A DNA stretch of 40,303 nucleotides from CAVDHB01 sp963608705 (GTDB lineage: Bacteria; Bacteroidota; Bacteroidia; Bacteroidales; Bacteroidaceae). The position numbers were made by a program, and so were the translations under genes. How positions within the stretch are numbered: position 1 is the first letter of the stretch; every line of letters starts with the position of its first letter. Shown one piece after another: positions 5,510-15,239 of the stretch. The notes below the pieces were generated by a model. That model worked only from the letters and a program-made list of their open reading frames with translations, had not been told where the DNA came from and did no database searches. Location of the stretch: NCBI GenBank assembly GCA_963608705.1, contig CAVDHB010000030.1:1-40303 (forward strand). The letters are read 5' to 3'.

Positions 5510-7558
5510 TTATTCTTCGGCATATTGGTTCGGTTCCATTGACCAATACGGATTCTGATACAAAGGAGATTCAGACGGAGTTGTATGGTCTGGAGCCGTC
5601 AACATCATCTGCTTGATAGGCATCGGCTGCAAGTAGTGAGCCATGAACCATGTCATGCCATTGCGGTAAATATTGCCACTCGTCGTATTACGTTCCAAGG
5701 GACGAAGATAATCGCTTAAGCTTGGTGCAGAAACAGTGGCACTTCCGCTACCGTCATAGTTCTCAGGTTTCAGGGTAGGATACCAACTGGTCATTGCGGA
5801 ATTCCACAATTTGAACCCCTCTATGTGGTAAGGAAATTTCTTCAACTGGTCAAGTGAACGCCAACGTATCAAATCAGCCCAGCGCATTCCTTCTCCAATC
5901 AACTCTGAACGGCGTTCCCGGCGGATACAATATGTAATCTTATCCACAACCTTTCCTCCGGAGAAAGCTCCCCAGTCATACGCTGTACCATTGGCCAAGC
6001 CTGCGGTTTCTTTGTTCATATCCGTAGCGTTGATGGTCGTCATGGGGTCGATAGCGGCACCCTTAAAGCCAGCACATTCCCTCACTTTCTTCCAGTAGGT
6101 CATGATTTTTCCCGCATTGACATTCTTTGTCAGCATATATTCTGCCTCAATATAGTTCAACAGAGCCTCCGTTGCCCGGAAAGAGCAAGCGGCATTATAG
6201 CAGTTCCAGTTAGAAGCCAGGGACTTGTCAAAGGTGCCTCCTTTACGTAAGGTGTAGCCTGTGGAGCAGCCATAGTCATCGCTTGCGTCCAGAATGGCAG
6301 GATACCCTTCTGTTAGGTTTGCCTGCTCACCACTTTTGTCGTCCGAGTTCTTGAAATAGTTGATTTGTCCCGGTTCTTTCAAGAAGATTTTCAGACGCGG
6401 GTCGGCGTGTCTGCGTATGGTGCCGATTGAGTTATCATCGTATGTAAAGCCATTATGCTGGGCATAGCGAGGCTTACCGTCTTCCATCACATAGCTTTCT
6501 ATATATCCTCTGGTCAATCCTATCAAGTAGTTTCCACGTTCCACGCCGGATTCCACTTGGTTGGTCACGCTCAAAGAACGGCTATATTGCTTCCAAAGCA
6601 ACACTTCGGGAGTCACAGACATATCCGTGGTACCGAACATATAGAAATAAGGGTTCTGGTCATCCGCATTTTGTGGCACAATGCCCGTATTGACCACCAT
6701 TTTGCCCATATATTTGTCTGCCACCTTTTCTGCGGAAGCAGTCGCTTGCTCAAGGAAGTACTTGATTTCCCCGTCGATACTTCCCGTGGGGAACTGGTAG
6801 TTCTTGTTATAGTCCTTTGCTGCACCCGGCCATTTCGGGCCGTTCGGCACAAAAGGTGTGCCTTTGAAGTTTGTAAGCCAAGAAGCTTCGAACAAGGCCA
6901 CGCGGGATTTAATCAAGTTGGCCACGTCGACAGACACACGGGTATGGCGGGCACTGAAGTCCGGGGTCATATACGTGTTGGCCGTATCCAGGGTATTGAT
7001 GATGAAACGAGCCACCTCATTCCGTGGACGACGCTTGTTGGCCTTCACCAATACCGCCTCGTTATCAGGCATGGCTGTAGTCACGATGGGGAAGTCGCCC
7101 CAGTTTTTCAAAGCGTTGAAATAGGCGTAGGCACGGAAGAAATACAACTCTCCGATGTATTGACGGATAGACTTGTCGTCTCCGCTGATTTCTTTATTGT
7201 TGTATCTGCTCAACACCGTGTTCAACTGGTAGTTCACGTTACGGATGTCTCCCCAAGACCAATTGCCATTGTCCAGTCCTGTTTTCCATTGGTCTTTGTA
7301 GTATTTTCCGTCAGACCCTCTGGTCGTCTGGTTATCGGTGTTGGTGTCCCAGCCATAAATTCCAATTTGTCCGCCATGGGAGGGGAGCATACCATAGAAA
7401 TTGTTGGCCACGGCTTCAATCTGGTCTACAGACCTGTAATAATCTTCCGGCACGATATAGGAAGGGGGTTCCTGATTCAACAAGTCTTCGCAGGAAGTCA
7501 CGGTGGAGCCTAAACACATCAGCAAGGCTGCGTATGAAAAAGTATGTTTGTAGTTCAT
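5510..7558 (-). CDS. susD: SusD/RagB-family glycan-binding lipoprotein
   Basis: 682 residues. The start MNYKHTFSYAALLMCLGSTV leads to a lipobox-like TSC with lipidated Cys at residue 23, so it is an outer-surface lipoprotein. SusD/RagB features include the early NQEPPSYIVPEDYYRS motif with helices that form the TPR-like scaffold, and the C-terminal RRERRSELIGEGMRWADLIRW motif, which is nearly universal in the family. It caps the SusC channel and binds the glycan for import. It follows susC by 11 bases in the same operon and ends before two hairpin terminators. It is somewhat longer than many SusD proteins (~550-600), as in SusD-like proteins of large complex-glycan loci. The ligand cannot be read from sequence. 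Confidence 0.93.
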   Translation of the reverse strand: MNYKHTFSYAALLMCLGSTVTSCEDLLNQEPPSYIVPEDYYRSVDQIEAVANNFYGMLPSHGGQIGIYGWDTNTDNQTTRGSDGKYYKDQWKTGLDNGNWSWGDIRNVNYQLNTVLSRYNNKEISGDDKSIRQYIGELYFFRAYAYFNALKNWGDFPIVTTAMPDNEAVLVKANKRRPRNEVARFIINTLDTANTYMTPDFSARHTRVSVDVANLIKSRVALFEASWLTNFKGTPFVPNGPKWPGAAKDYNKNYQFPTGSIDGEIKYFLEQATASAEKVADKYMGKMVVNTGIVPQNADDQNPYFYMFGTTDMSVTPEVLLWKQYSRSLSVTNQVESGVERGNYLIGLTRGYIESYVMEDGKPRYAQHNGFTYDDNSIGTIRRHADPRLKIFLKEPGQINYFKNSDDKSGEQANLTEGYPAILDASDDYGCSTGYTLRKGGTFDKSLASNWNCYNAACSFRATEALLNYIEAEYMLTKNVNAGKIMTYWKKVRECAGFKGAAIDPMTTINATDMNKETAGLANGTAYDWGAFSGGKVVDKITYCIRRERRSELIGEGMRWADLIRWRSLDQLKKFPYHIEGFKLWNSAMTSWYPTLKPENYDGSGSATVSAPSLSDYLRPLERNTTSGNIYRNGMTWFMAHYLQPMPIKQMMLTAPDHTTPSESPLYQNPYWSMEPNQYAEE

Positions 7559-7569
7559 TATTATGTTCT

Positions 7570-10500
7570 TTAGAAAGTGATACTTAAGCCCAAAGACAGG
7601 GTTTTGCTCAACGGATAGGCGTTACCACCGTTTGACTCAATCGTCTCAGGGTCGAATTGGTCGCGTACGCCAGACACTGTCCACAAGTTCTCTCCTGAGA
7701 AGTAGAGTCTTGCCTGCGAGATACCCCATTTCGAGGTAAGGTTCACAGGAAGTGTATAGCCCAAGGTGAGGTTCTTCAACCGCATATAAGCCGCATTCTG
7801 CAAGTAGCGTGTCTGTGTCTGCTCGTTCATGTTGCTGTAACGAGGCCTTGGCAGGTAAGCGTCTTTATTTACGGAGTTATACCCTTCTTTGACAGACCAT
7901 GTGTTCTCATCACGGTAGTAGTCGAGCGCGCCTTGAATGGTCGCAGCTGTCCATTGTCCGCCACCTGTCGCACCAAACATATATTCTCCACCGTTCCAGT
8001 AGTCACGTTTCATAACACCTTGGAAGAACACACGCACGTCAAATCCTTTCCAGGAAGCGTTCAAATCCAGACTGAACTGATAACGAGGCTTGCTGTTACC
8101 AATCACTTTCAAGTCGCCATGATCATCCAGTGTATTCTTTCCGTTGTCGATTTTGCCGTCACCGTTTAAGTCTTTATACATGATATCGCCAGCTCCCCAT
8201 GCGTCTCCGCTGATGGCCTTCTGACCACCATTGGGCAAGGATGCCAAGTGCTTGTCCATTTCCTCCTGTGACTTGGCGATGCCGATGGTCTCATAGCCCC
8301 AGATGTCACCCCAGTTCTGCCCCACGTAGTATGTACCGAGACTGTTGGTCGGGTTATTGGGGTAACGGGTGATTTTAGTCTTTGAGTCATACAACATTAC
8401 CCTCACTCCGTAGGAAAGTCCATTTTGAAGACGGTCTTGCCATCCCAAAGATAACTCCCATCCTTGTGTGCGTAAGTCAGTGTTGTTAGTTACAGGCACA
8501 CCTGTACCCAAGATAGCCGGAAGCTCTGGAGCATTACCCACCATGTTCTTGGTGTTACGCACATAGTAGTTGAATGAACCTGTGAGACGGGAATTCAGCA
8601 ATGCCCAGTCCAAACCTGCGTTATAGGTCTCGATGGTTTCCCAAGTCAGACTCTCTGACACCAGTCCCGGAGTAGAGGCCGTGTTAGGCTTCGCACCGTC
8701 TTGCAACCAGCTTCCAGATGAAGGACTGGCACTCAACGTCAAATAAGTCTGATACCAGTTGTTCGTATTCTGGTTACCCAATGAACCGTAAGAGACACGG
8801 AGCTTGAACATATCTATGGTGCTGCGGAGTGATTTGAAGAAATTCTCCTCAGCGATATTCCATCCTAAAGAGAAAGAAGGGAATACCTTCCAGCGGTTGT
8901 GCGCTCTGAATCGGGAAGAACCATCGGCACGTACATTGGCCTCGAACAAGTAGCGGCTCTTGTAGTCATAGTTCAAACGTCCGAACGCACCTACTGTAGC
9001 CCATTCATTTCTCTCACCGTTCACACTCGGCACGATGGAGGTGCCGTTTTCCATACCAGAGGTCAAGTTAATCTGAGGTTTACCGGAAATCATGATTCCA
9101 CTACGCTGTGCGCCAAACTTTACTTCCTTGTAATCTTCCACCTGCCACCCGGCCATTATATGGAAGTTATGCGCTTGATTGAAAGAATGTGAGTATTCCG
9201 TATAGGCTTGGAAGTTATAGTAGTTGTTCTTCGCCAAGTCCTCATGCACATTAGAGGTCTTACGGTATTCAAACGGGTTGCCGAACCGGTCGTGACCATA
9301 AATCTTTTGCTGATCCCAGTGGCGGTTGGCCGCATTGATACGGTAGTTGAAGTCCACGTGTGTCACCCAATTCTTGATAGGTTCTATCTCGAATCCGATT
9401 TGGTTATACAGGTTGTCGGTCTGTGTCTTGTCAGTACCACCACTATCCAGATACCAAACAGTACTGCTCACCAAAGGGAATCCGTTGCGGTCGTACAGAG
9501 GAAGCACTGGCCAGTTACGTCCCATCTGGTCATAAAGGCTGCCCGTCAAGTCTGCCGGACGGATGTAATCCTCACGGGTGAAACGCATATTGTAGTGCAT
9601 TCTCAACCAATTGGTCAGTTCCGCATTAATCTTGGCCGTCATGGTATAACGCTGCAAGTCGCTCTTACCAAGGTTCAGGTTACTGTTCTGGTCAAAATAA
9701 CTGCCAGAAGTGTAGAAATTGAATTTCTTATTTCCCCCCGTCACGCTGAAGTTGTGTTCCTGTGAGAAAGACCATTTCTTATAGATGAACCCGAACCAGT
9801 CCACGTCATCAATACCGTTGGAGAAACTACCTTTCCACTGATTTGTGTTGGAGTCATAGTAAGGCATGGCGTAGATTTCCGTTCCGTCTGCCATACGACG
9901 CACGCCCGGACGCACGGGAGTGGCATGCGCATAGTTCCAGATACGGGTGAAACGTCCGTTGTTCACATCATCGGCATCCCCATTTCCGAAATAAGCGGAC
10001 TGTCCGCCATTGACGAAGGTATCGTTCATCCACTCCGCAAAATCCACAGACCCCATGGAATGATTCATGTTCACGGGAGTACCGAAACGGAAGTTGTTAT
10101 TGTAGTTTATCTTTATCTTACCGTCTCCAGATCCGCTCTTAGTGGTAATCAAAATCACACCGAAAGGCGCACGTGAACCATAGATAGAGGAAGCGGCTGC
10201 GTCTTTCAACACGGAGATGTTGGCGATATCCTGCGGGTTGATGGAGTTGATATCGGCTTCCATTCCGTCAATCAACACCAAGGGATTGCCGCTGGTTCCC
10301 TGTCCGATAGTGGTAGTACCACGCACATTGATGCTCGGACGTGATTCCAAGGAACCGCTGGTCTGGCGAATATCCAGACCCGGAGTCAAACCTTGCAGAG
10401 CCTGAGTGGCATTAGCCACGGGACGCTCTGCCAGTTGTTTGCTGTCGATGACATCTACCGCACCGGTCAGATTCACCTTTTTCTGTACACCAAATCCGAC

Positions 10501-10890
10501 TACCACCAATTCATCCAACGACTGGCTGTTGTCGTCCAGTACAATGTCAATGGGCTTTCCGGGAGTAGCCAACACTTCTTTTGCCGTCTTTCCTATATAG
10601 GAAACAGTAAGATGTACGGGTTTAGAAGATTTCAGAAGAAATTTACCATCCATGTCGGTGATAGTTCCTTGAGATTGTCCTTTGATTCTCACACTGGCAC
10701 CTATGATTGGCTCACCACTCTTATCTTTCACGACACCACTCAAAGAAGATTGTGTCTGATTAATTTCTGTATTCTCTGCCACCCACATTTTTGCAGAAAA
10801 TCCCTTTACAGGAAGTCCCGCCAACAAGGAGGTGCAGAACAATACGGCTGCCACGCTGTTGCGTTGATTAGGTAAAATGATTGGTTTCAT
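7570..10890 (-). CDS. susC: SusC/RagA-family TonB-dependent outer-membrane transporter
   Basis: 1106 residues from the ATG at 10890 (a TTG two codons earlier extends the frame but is not favoured). A signal peptide comes first, then a carboxypeptidase-regulatory-like domain (about 50-120; GEPIIGASVRIKG, TDMDGKFLL), the region DELVVVGFG (about 127-135) typical of SusC, and a plug domain with NPLVLIDGMEADINSINPQD, AASSIYGSRAPFGVILITTK. The rest is a 22-strand barrel ending in a C-terminal aromatic (LSITF). It imports oligosaccharide using TonB energy, with SusD as lid. It is first in the operon, divergent from the hybrid sensor gene at 11162, which probably activates it. Confidence 0.95.
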   Translation of the reverse strand: MKPIILPNQRNSVAAVLFCTSLLAGLPVKGFSAKMWVAENTEINQTQSSLSGVVKDKSGEPIIGASVRIKGQSQGTITDMDGKFLLKSSKPVHLTVSYIGKTAKEVLATPGKPIDIVLDDNSQSLDELVVVGFGVQKKVNLTGAVDVIDSKQLAERPVANATQALQGLTPGLDIRQTSGSLESRPSINVRGTTTIGQGTSGNPLVLIDGMEADINSINPQDIANISVLKDAAASSIYGSRAPFGVILITTKSGSGDGKIKINYNNNFRFGTPVNMNHSMGSVDFAEWMNDTFVNGGQSAYFGNGDADDVNNGRFTRIWNYAHATPVRPGVRRMADGTEIYAMPYYDSNTNQWKGSFSNGIDDVDWFGFIYKKWSFSQEHNFSVTGGNKKFNFYTSGSYFDQNSNLNLGKSDLQRYTMTAKINAELTNWLRMHYNMRFTREDYIRPADLTGSLYDQMGRNWPVLPLYDRNGFPLVSSTVWYLDSGGTDKTQTDNLYNQIGFEIEPIKNWVTHVDFNYRINAANRHWDQQKIYGHDRFGNPFEYRKTSNVHEDLAKNNYYNFQAYTEYSHSFNQAHNFHIMAGWQVEDYKEVKFGAQRSGIMISGKPQINLTSGMENGTSIVPSVNGERNEWATVGAFGRLNYDYKSRYLFEANVRADGSSRFRAHNRWKVFPSFSLGWNIAEENFFKSLRSTIDMFKLRVSYGSLGNQNTNNWYQTYLTLSASPSSGSWLQDGAKPNTASTPGLVSESLTWETIETYNAGLDWALLNSRLTGSFNYYVRNTKNMVGNAPELPAILGTGVPVTNNTDLRTQGWELSLGWQDRLQNGLSYGVRVMLYDSKTKITRYPNNPTNSLGTYYVGQNWGDIWGYETIGIAKSQEEMDKHLASLPNGGQKAISGDAWGAGDIMYKDLNGDGKIDNGKNTLDDHGDLKVIGNSKPRYQFSLDLNASWKGFDVRVFFQGVMKRDYWNGGEYMFGATGGGQWTAATIQGALDYYRDENTWSVKEGYNSVNKDAYLPRPRYSNMNEQTQTRYLQNAAYMRLKNLTLGYTLPVNLTSKWGISQARLYFSGENLWTVSGVRDQFDPETIESNGGNAYPLSKTLSLGLSITF

Positions 10891-10928
10891 TCGCAATATT
10901 ATTATTGTAAGTTGTTATTCGTCTGCCG

Positions 10929-10936
10929 CAAATGTA
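10929..10936 (-). promoter_or_regulatory. -7 box of the susCD operon
   Basis: TACATTTG on the minus strand lies 38 bases before the susC ATG. No good TTTG -33 element is present 19-21 bases upstream, which would fit a promoter that depends on an activator such as the neighbouring hybrid regulator. Confidence 0.55.
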
Positions 10937-11106
10937 CGCCAAAAAGTGTTAGTCGGAATAAAAAGGAGAACATAAAGCAGAGGTTAAAACGTGCAGAAAT
11001 AGTATATAAATCGTGCCACTTTATCTAATCTACTGTATTTCTTGTTTTTACATATATCTTAAAGGAGCCGTCATGTAAGGGAATAAGACATATTCTGTAC
11101 CCTGTT

Positions 11107-11138
11107 TTTGTGTATTATATGAGAAGTTCGTACTTTTG
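11107..11138 (+). promoter_or_regulatory. Promoter of the hybrid two-component regulator gene
   Basis: TTTG at 11107-11110, a 20-base spacer and TACTTTTG at 11131-11138 fit the Bacteroides -33/-7 consensus exactly. The box lies 23 bases before the ATG at 11162. A consensus promoter suggests constitutive expression of the sensor. Confidence 0.75.
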
Positions 11139-11161
11139 TAGCCAATCAAACCATTCTGTAA

Positions 11162-14100
11162 ATGAACAAAACCTTATTTAGCCTTTTGACTTTTCTGTTG
11201 CTTTCCTTGTATGGACAGGCAGCTCCCTATACATTCCAGCGACTGGGAGTAAGAGACGGACTTACCAACAACTATGTATGGAAGTTGACGCAAGACGACA
11301 ACGGCTATATTTGGATTGCGACCGATTACGGGTTGAACCGTTTCGATGGCGGACGCTTCACAGGATTTACACAGCTCAACTCTACTCTTCCCGGTAACAA
11401 CATTCAGTCTGTCTTCTATGACAAAACGGACAATAAGTTATGGATAGGAGGCGCATTCCTCGGCTTTTGTGCCATGGACTTGACCGACAACCAAATTCAG
11501 CATTATACTTTTGAGAAAGGGTACTGGATTTCCAATGCAAAAGAATTCTGCCAAGCTAAAGATGGCGGACTCTGGGTGGCGTGTGAGTATGGAGGCATCC
11601 TTTATTATGACAGGCGAAACCATTCATTCCGAACACTGGATGAACTGGGGATAAAAGGATTGGTGCGTACTGCTTTTTCAGTATGTGACGACGGGCAAGG
11701 CAGACTTTATATAGGACACGCACATGAAGGATTCTCCGTAGTAGACTTAAGAAGAAAGACGATAAGACATTTTACGGAAGCAGGGAAAGAAGGATTGCCG
11801 GGAAACTCGGTATACCATATTTTCATAGACAGCCAACGTAATATATGGCTTGGAACGAATAAAGGACTGGCTTTATACCATCCTCAGACAAATGCTTTCA
11901 CCGTATTCACACATAAGGAAGGGGTGAAAGGTTCCTTGCTTGCAGACCATGTGTATGACATTAAGGAAATGACCGGGAATGTGCTGTGGATTGGATCGGA
12001 TATTGGAGGAATCAGCTTGTTGGACTTGAAGACGTTTTCCGCAAACCATCCGAAGTCAAACTTGTTCTCCTACATTTATGCTGACAATACGGAACACGGA
12101 CTGTCTTCCAAGAATATACGTTCTTTCCTGCAAGACAAGTTTGGCAATATATGGATAGGCAATTACAGCAGCGGACTGGATTTTATCGGACATATCCATC
12201 CTGTCTTCCAAATATTGCCCGACTTTATGGAAGAAGGAACTTTGCTGACTTATAAACCGGCCTGGGGATTATGGGAGGAGAACGGACGCATCTGGATAGG
12301 AGGAGAGAATGAGGTGAGCGTTTTTCAGCAGGGGGAACGGTTAAAGACATACAATCTATCACCTTATCTACCAAGAACCTACGGGCAGGTATCCTCCATT
12401 GCCCCAGTAAGTAATGGTCAATTTTTGTTGGGATTGTATGACAACGGATTACTTTTGCTGGATACCCGGACAGGAGATGTGCATCCCGTGAAGATGGACA
12501 AGCCTTATATCGACATCACTTCATTGAGCAGACGAAGAAGTGGTGGATGGTGGGTGTCTACTGAGAACGGAGTCTATTCTTTCCATGACGGGAAATTATA
12601 TAAAGAAGAAATTATCAACAGGCTGTTGAAAAGTCCCTATGTATCCAGTGTGGTGGAGGACAAAACCGGAAGCGTCTGGGTTGGTACGCAAGGAGGAGGT
12701 ATCACCATTATAAAAGGGAACCGCCGCTGGAAGTCGTTCGAGGGAGACGGTACACTGAATGTCATCAATCAGTTGTATATGGACCGTAAAGGAGAAATAT
12801 GGATTGCGTCTAACATCGGACTGGGGCATATACCAGACACAGCACATCCTGAGCGTTACTCCCTATATGCGGAAAAGGAAGGACTGACAGACTTGACAGT
12901 GAAAGCGGTGACAGAAGACAGACAGGGACAGATATGGATTAGCACGAACAATGAGTTATGTTATTGGCGACCCGCCACACAGTCTTTCGCAAAGTTCGAT
13001 TACAAAGACGGACTTCCTCAAGGTAATTTCACGCCTCAGTCCGTGGGAAGACTAAAGGATGGCACCTTGCTTTTTGGCTCTTTGACGGGTGTCTGTTATT
13101 TCAATCCTCAGTCCGCCGTAAGCGGAAAAACGTTAAGTCCAGTACGTATCAGTGGTATGGAGTCGGTGCAAGGCAATTCCGGCAGCAAGTTTGAGGCTTG
13201 CATTCCACGAGACGGAAAGGTATTCCTCACCTATGACCAAAACACGTTCCGAGTGTCGTTTGCCGTACCTGATTTTGCGCTTCAAGGAAAGGTCGAATAC
13301 GCTTACCAGATGGAAGGACTGGACGACAAGTGGCAGTCGGTGGGAGAAGACGAAAATATTACGTTCCGCAACATCGCTCCCGGACATTATACGTTGAGGG
13401 TAAGGGCACGGATGAAGAACGGAGTATGGGATGACAGTCATACGGACTCCTTGCGTATCGTAGTAGCACCGCCTTTCTATCGGAGCTGGTGGGCTTATTG
13501 CCTGTACCTACTCCTTATTATATATGGTACGTATTATGCCCTTAGAAGATACAAACGAGGACTGAAACTGAAAGGCGAACTACTGGTGGAACAGAAGAAA
13601 AGACAAGACGAGGAGGACTTGAACAACGAGCGGATGCGGTTCTTCACGAACATAGCCCATGAGCTGCGCACACCGTTGACACTGATTGTAGGTCCGTTAG
13701 AAGATTTAGAGGAAGATGTTAAATTGCCGAAACCTTACAAACGGACAATCCATGTCATTCATGAGAGTGCCCAACGGTTGGCAGGACTGATAAACGGCAT
13801 CTTGGATTTCCGAAAGACTGAAACCTCCAACCGTCCATTGGTAGTGACTCATGGCAATCTCAGCGAGTTTGTCACGGAAACAGGCTTACGCTTTCTGGAG
13901 CTGGAGCGTAGTGACAAGGTGGACTTGCGTATGGAAGTCGAGTCTGACTGTGTTTGCTTCTTTGACGCGGAGATTATCACCTCTGTATTGAACAATTTAC
14001 TCAGCAACGCTTTCAAGTACACGCCAGAGGGAAATATCACCCTGTATCTACGAGTGAAAAGAGAAGACAACAAAGTGGAACTTGGCGTAAAGGACACGGG

Positions 14101-15151
14101 ATATGGCATACCCCAAGCAGCGTTATCCCATGTCTTTGAGCGGTATTATCAGGCAGGAGGAAGACATCAGATGCCAGGTACAGGAATCGGACTGGCCTTG
14201 GTGAAAGCACTGGTCACATTGCATAAAGGAACTGTAGAAGTGAAAAGTACAGAAGGGGAAGGGGCGGATTTCACCATCACCCTACCCTTGAAAGAGACTT
14301 ACCCTAACGCAGTACACAAGGAGAAGCCACAAACAGAGAAAGCAGATGTACCATCTGACAACATCCAAGAGAACGCCGAAGAAAAGCCTGTGGTGTTAGT
14401 GGTGGAAGATAATGCGCCCATCCGTTCTTATATCCAGACATCACTGGCAAAAGACTACCAAGTGATTACAGCGGCCAATGGGAAAGAAGGTCTGGAAAAA
14501 GCCTTGAAAGCCATACCTGACTTAGTGGTGAGTGATGTCATGATGCCGGAAATGAACGGAATAGCCATGTGCAAGTGCCTGAAAAATGATGTGCGTACCA
14601 GTCATATCCCCGTCGTACTGCTAACGGCCAAAGACACCTTGTCCGACAAAGAGGAGGGATATGACAGTGGCGCAGACTCCTATCTGACCAAGCCTTTCTC
14701 CGCCAAATTGCTTCGCACACGGCTTCGCAACATCATGGAGATGCGCCGGGCTTTGGCAACACATTGGAAAGAGCAGTGGAAAGTAGACGACAGTGTGGCG
14801 GAAAAGGACACCACCCCCAAACTTACCCCCCTGGATGCGAAGTTTATGGAGACACTGACAAAACTGGTGGAAGACAATCTGACGAATGAAAAGCTGGATG
14901 TGAACTTCTTGGCGACCTCCGTACACATGAGCGTGTCCACCCTCTACCGCAAGCTGAAATCGCTTACTGGTATCTCAGGCAACGAGTTTATTCGGAAGGT
15001 GAGACTGAAAAGGGGACTACAACTATTGAAAGAAGGAGGTTACAATGTATCGGAAGCTGCCTACGGCTGCGGTTTCAGCGACCCCGCTTACTTCCGCAAC
15101 TGTTTCAAGGAGGAGTACGGATGTTCTCCGTCAGCGTACAAGAAGTTGTAA
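11162..15151 (+). CDS. Hybrid two-component system sensor/regulator (HTCS)
   Basis: 1329 residues, all two-component parts in one chain. Signal peptide (1-21); periplasmic beta-propeller repeats (about 25-690, units such as DDNGYIWIATDYGLNRFDGG and GNIWIGNYSSGLDFIG); a Y_Y_Y domain (about 698-772); one membrane helix (about 776-798); HisKA with phospho-acceptor His833 in NIAHELRTPLT; HATPase with GVKDTGYGIP and GTGIGLALVK; a receiver domain with Asp1125 in VVSDVMMPEMNG and the KPFSA Lys; and an AraC-type helix-turn-helix at the end. HTCS proteins bind a released oligosaccharide in the periplasm and activate the adjacent susCD and glycosidase genes. Transcribed divergently from susC. All key residues are present. 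Confidence 0.95.
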   Translation: MNKTLFSLLTFLLLSLYGQAAPYTFQRLGVRDGLTNNYVWKLTQDDNGYIWIATDYGLNRFDGGRFTGFTQLNSTLPGNNIQSVFYDKTDNKLWIGGAFLGFCAMDLTDNQIQHYTFEKGYWISNAKEFCQAKDGGLWVACEYGGILYYDRRNHSFRTLDELGIKGLVRTAFSVCDDGQGRLYIGHAHEGFSVVDLRRKTIRHFTEAGKEGLPGNSVYHIFIDSQRNIWLGTNKGLALYHPQTNAFTVFTHKEGVKGSLLADHVYDIKEMTGNVLWIGSDIGGISLLDLKTFSANHPKSNLFSYIYADNTEHGLSSKNIRSFLQDKFGNIWIGNYSSGLDFIGHIHPVFQILPDFMEEGTLLTYKPAWGLWEENGRIWIGGENEVSVFQQGERLKTYNLSPYLPRTYGQVSSIAPVSNGQFLLGLYDNGLLLLDTRTGDVHPVKMDKPYIDITSLSRRRSGGWWVSTENGVYSFHDGKLYKEEIINRLLKSPYVSSVVEDKTGSVWVGTQGGGITIIKGNRRWKSFEGDGTLNVINQLYMDRKGEIWIASNIGLGHIPDTAHPERYSLYAEKEGLTDLTVKAVTEDRQGQIWISTNNELCYWRPATQSFAKFDYKDGLPQGNFTPQSVGRLKDGTLLFGSLTGVCYFNPQSAVSGKTLSPVRISGMESVQGNSGSKFEACIPRDGKVFLTYDQNTFRVSFAVPDFALQGKVEYAYQMEGLDDKWQSVGEDENITFRNIAPGHYTLRVRARMKNGVWDDSHTDSLRIVVAPPFYRSWWAYCLYLLLIIYGTYYALRRYKRGLKLKGELLVEQKKRQDEEDLNNERMRFFTNIAHELRTPLTLIVGPLEDLEEDVKLPKPYKRTIHVIHESAQRLAGLINGILDFRKTETSNRPLVVTHGNLSEFVTETGLRFLELERSDKVDLRMEVESDCVCFFDAEIITSVLNNLLSNAFKYTPEGNITLYLRVKREDNKVELGVKDTGYGIPQAALSHVFERYYQAGGRHQMPGTGIGLALVKALVTLHKGTVEVKSTEGEGADFTITLPLKETYPNAVHKEKPQTEKADVPSDNIQENAEEKPVVLVVEDNAPIRSYIQTSLAKDYQVITAANGKEGLEKALKAIPDLVVSDVMMPEMNGIAMCKCLKNDVRTSHIPVVLLTAKDTLSDKEEGYDSGADSYLTKPFSAKLLRTRLRNIMEMRRALATHWKEQWKVDDSVAEKDTTPKLTPLDAKFMETLTKLVEDNLTNEKLDVNFLATSVHMSVSTLYRKLKSLTGISGNEFIRKVRLKRGLQLLKEGGYNVSEAAYGCGFSDPAYFRNCFKEEYGCSPSAYKKL

Positions 15152-15185
15152 TTCTCTTCAACCTGCGAAAGAATATATAAAAGTA

Positions 15186-15220
15186 AAATCCCGCTGTAGC
15201 AATGAGCCACAGCGGGATTT
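15186..15220. terminator. Bidirectional terminator between the HTCS and glycosidase genes
   Basis: A 12-bp perfect stem, AAATCCCGCTGT (15186-15197) with ACAGCGGGATTT (15209-15220), and an 11-base loop. A/T tracts on both sides let it serve the plus-strand HTCS gene and the convergent minus-strand gene ending at 15240. Confidence 0.85.
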
Positions 15221-15239
15221 ATATATCAGTATTTTCTAT

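Noticed and set aside
6455..7513. 352-residue plus-strand frame opposite susD
   Set aside because: Antisense shadow of a clear SusD gene, with low-complexity His/Val/Arg composition.
9208..9765. 185-residue plus-strand frame opposite susC
   Set aside because: Antisense shadow; the susC frame is intact through this stretch.
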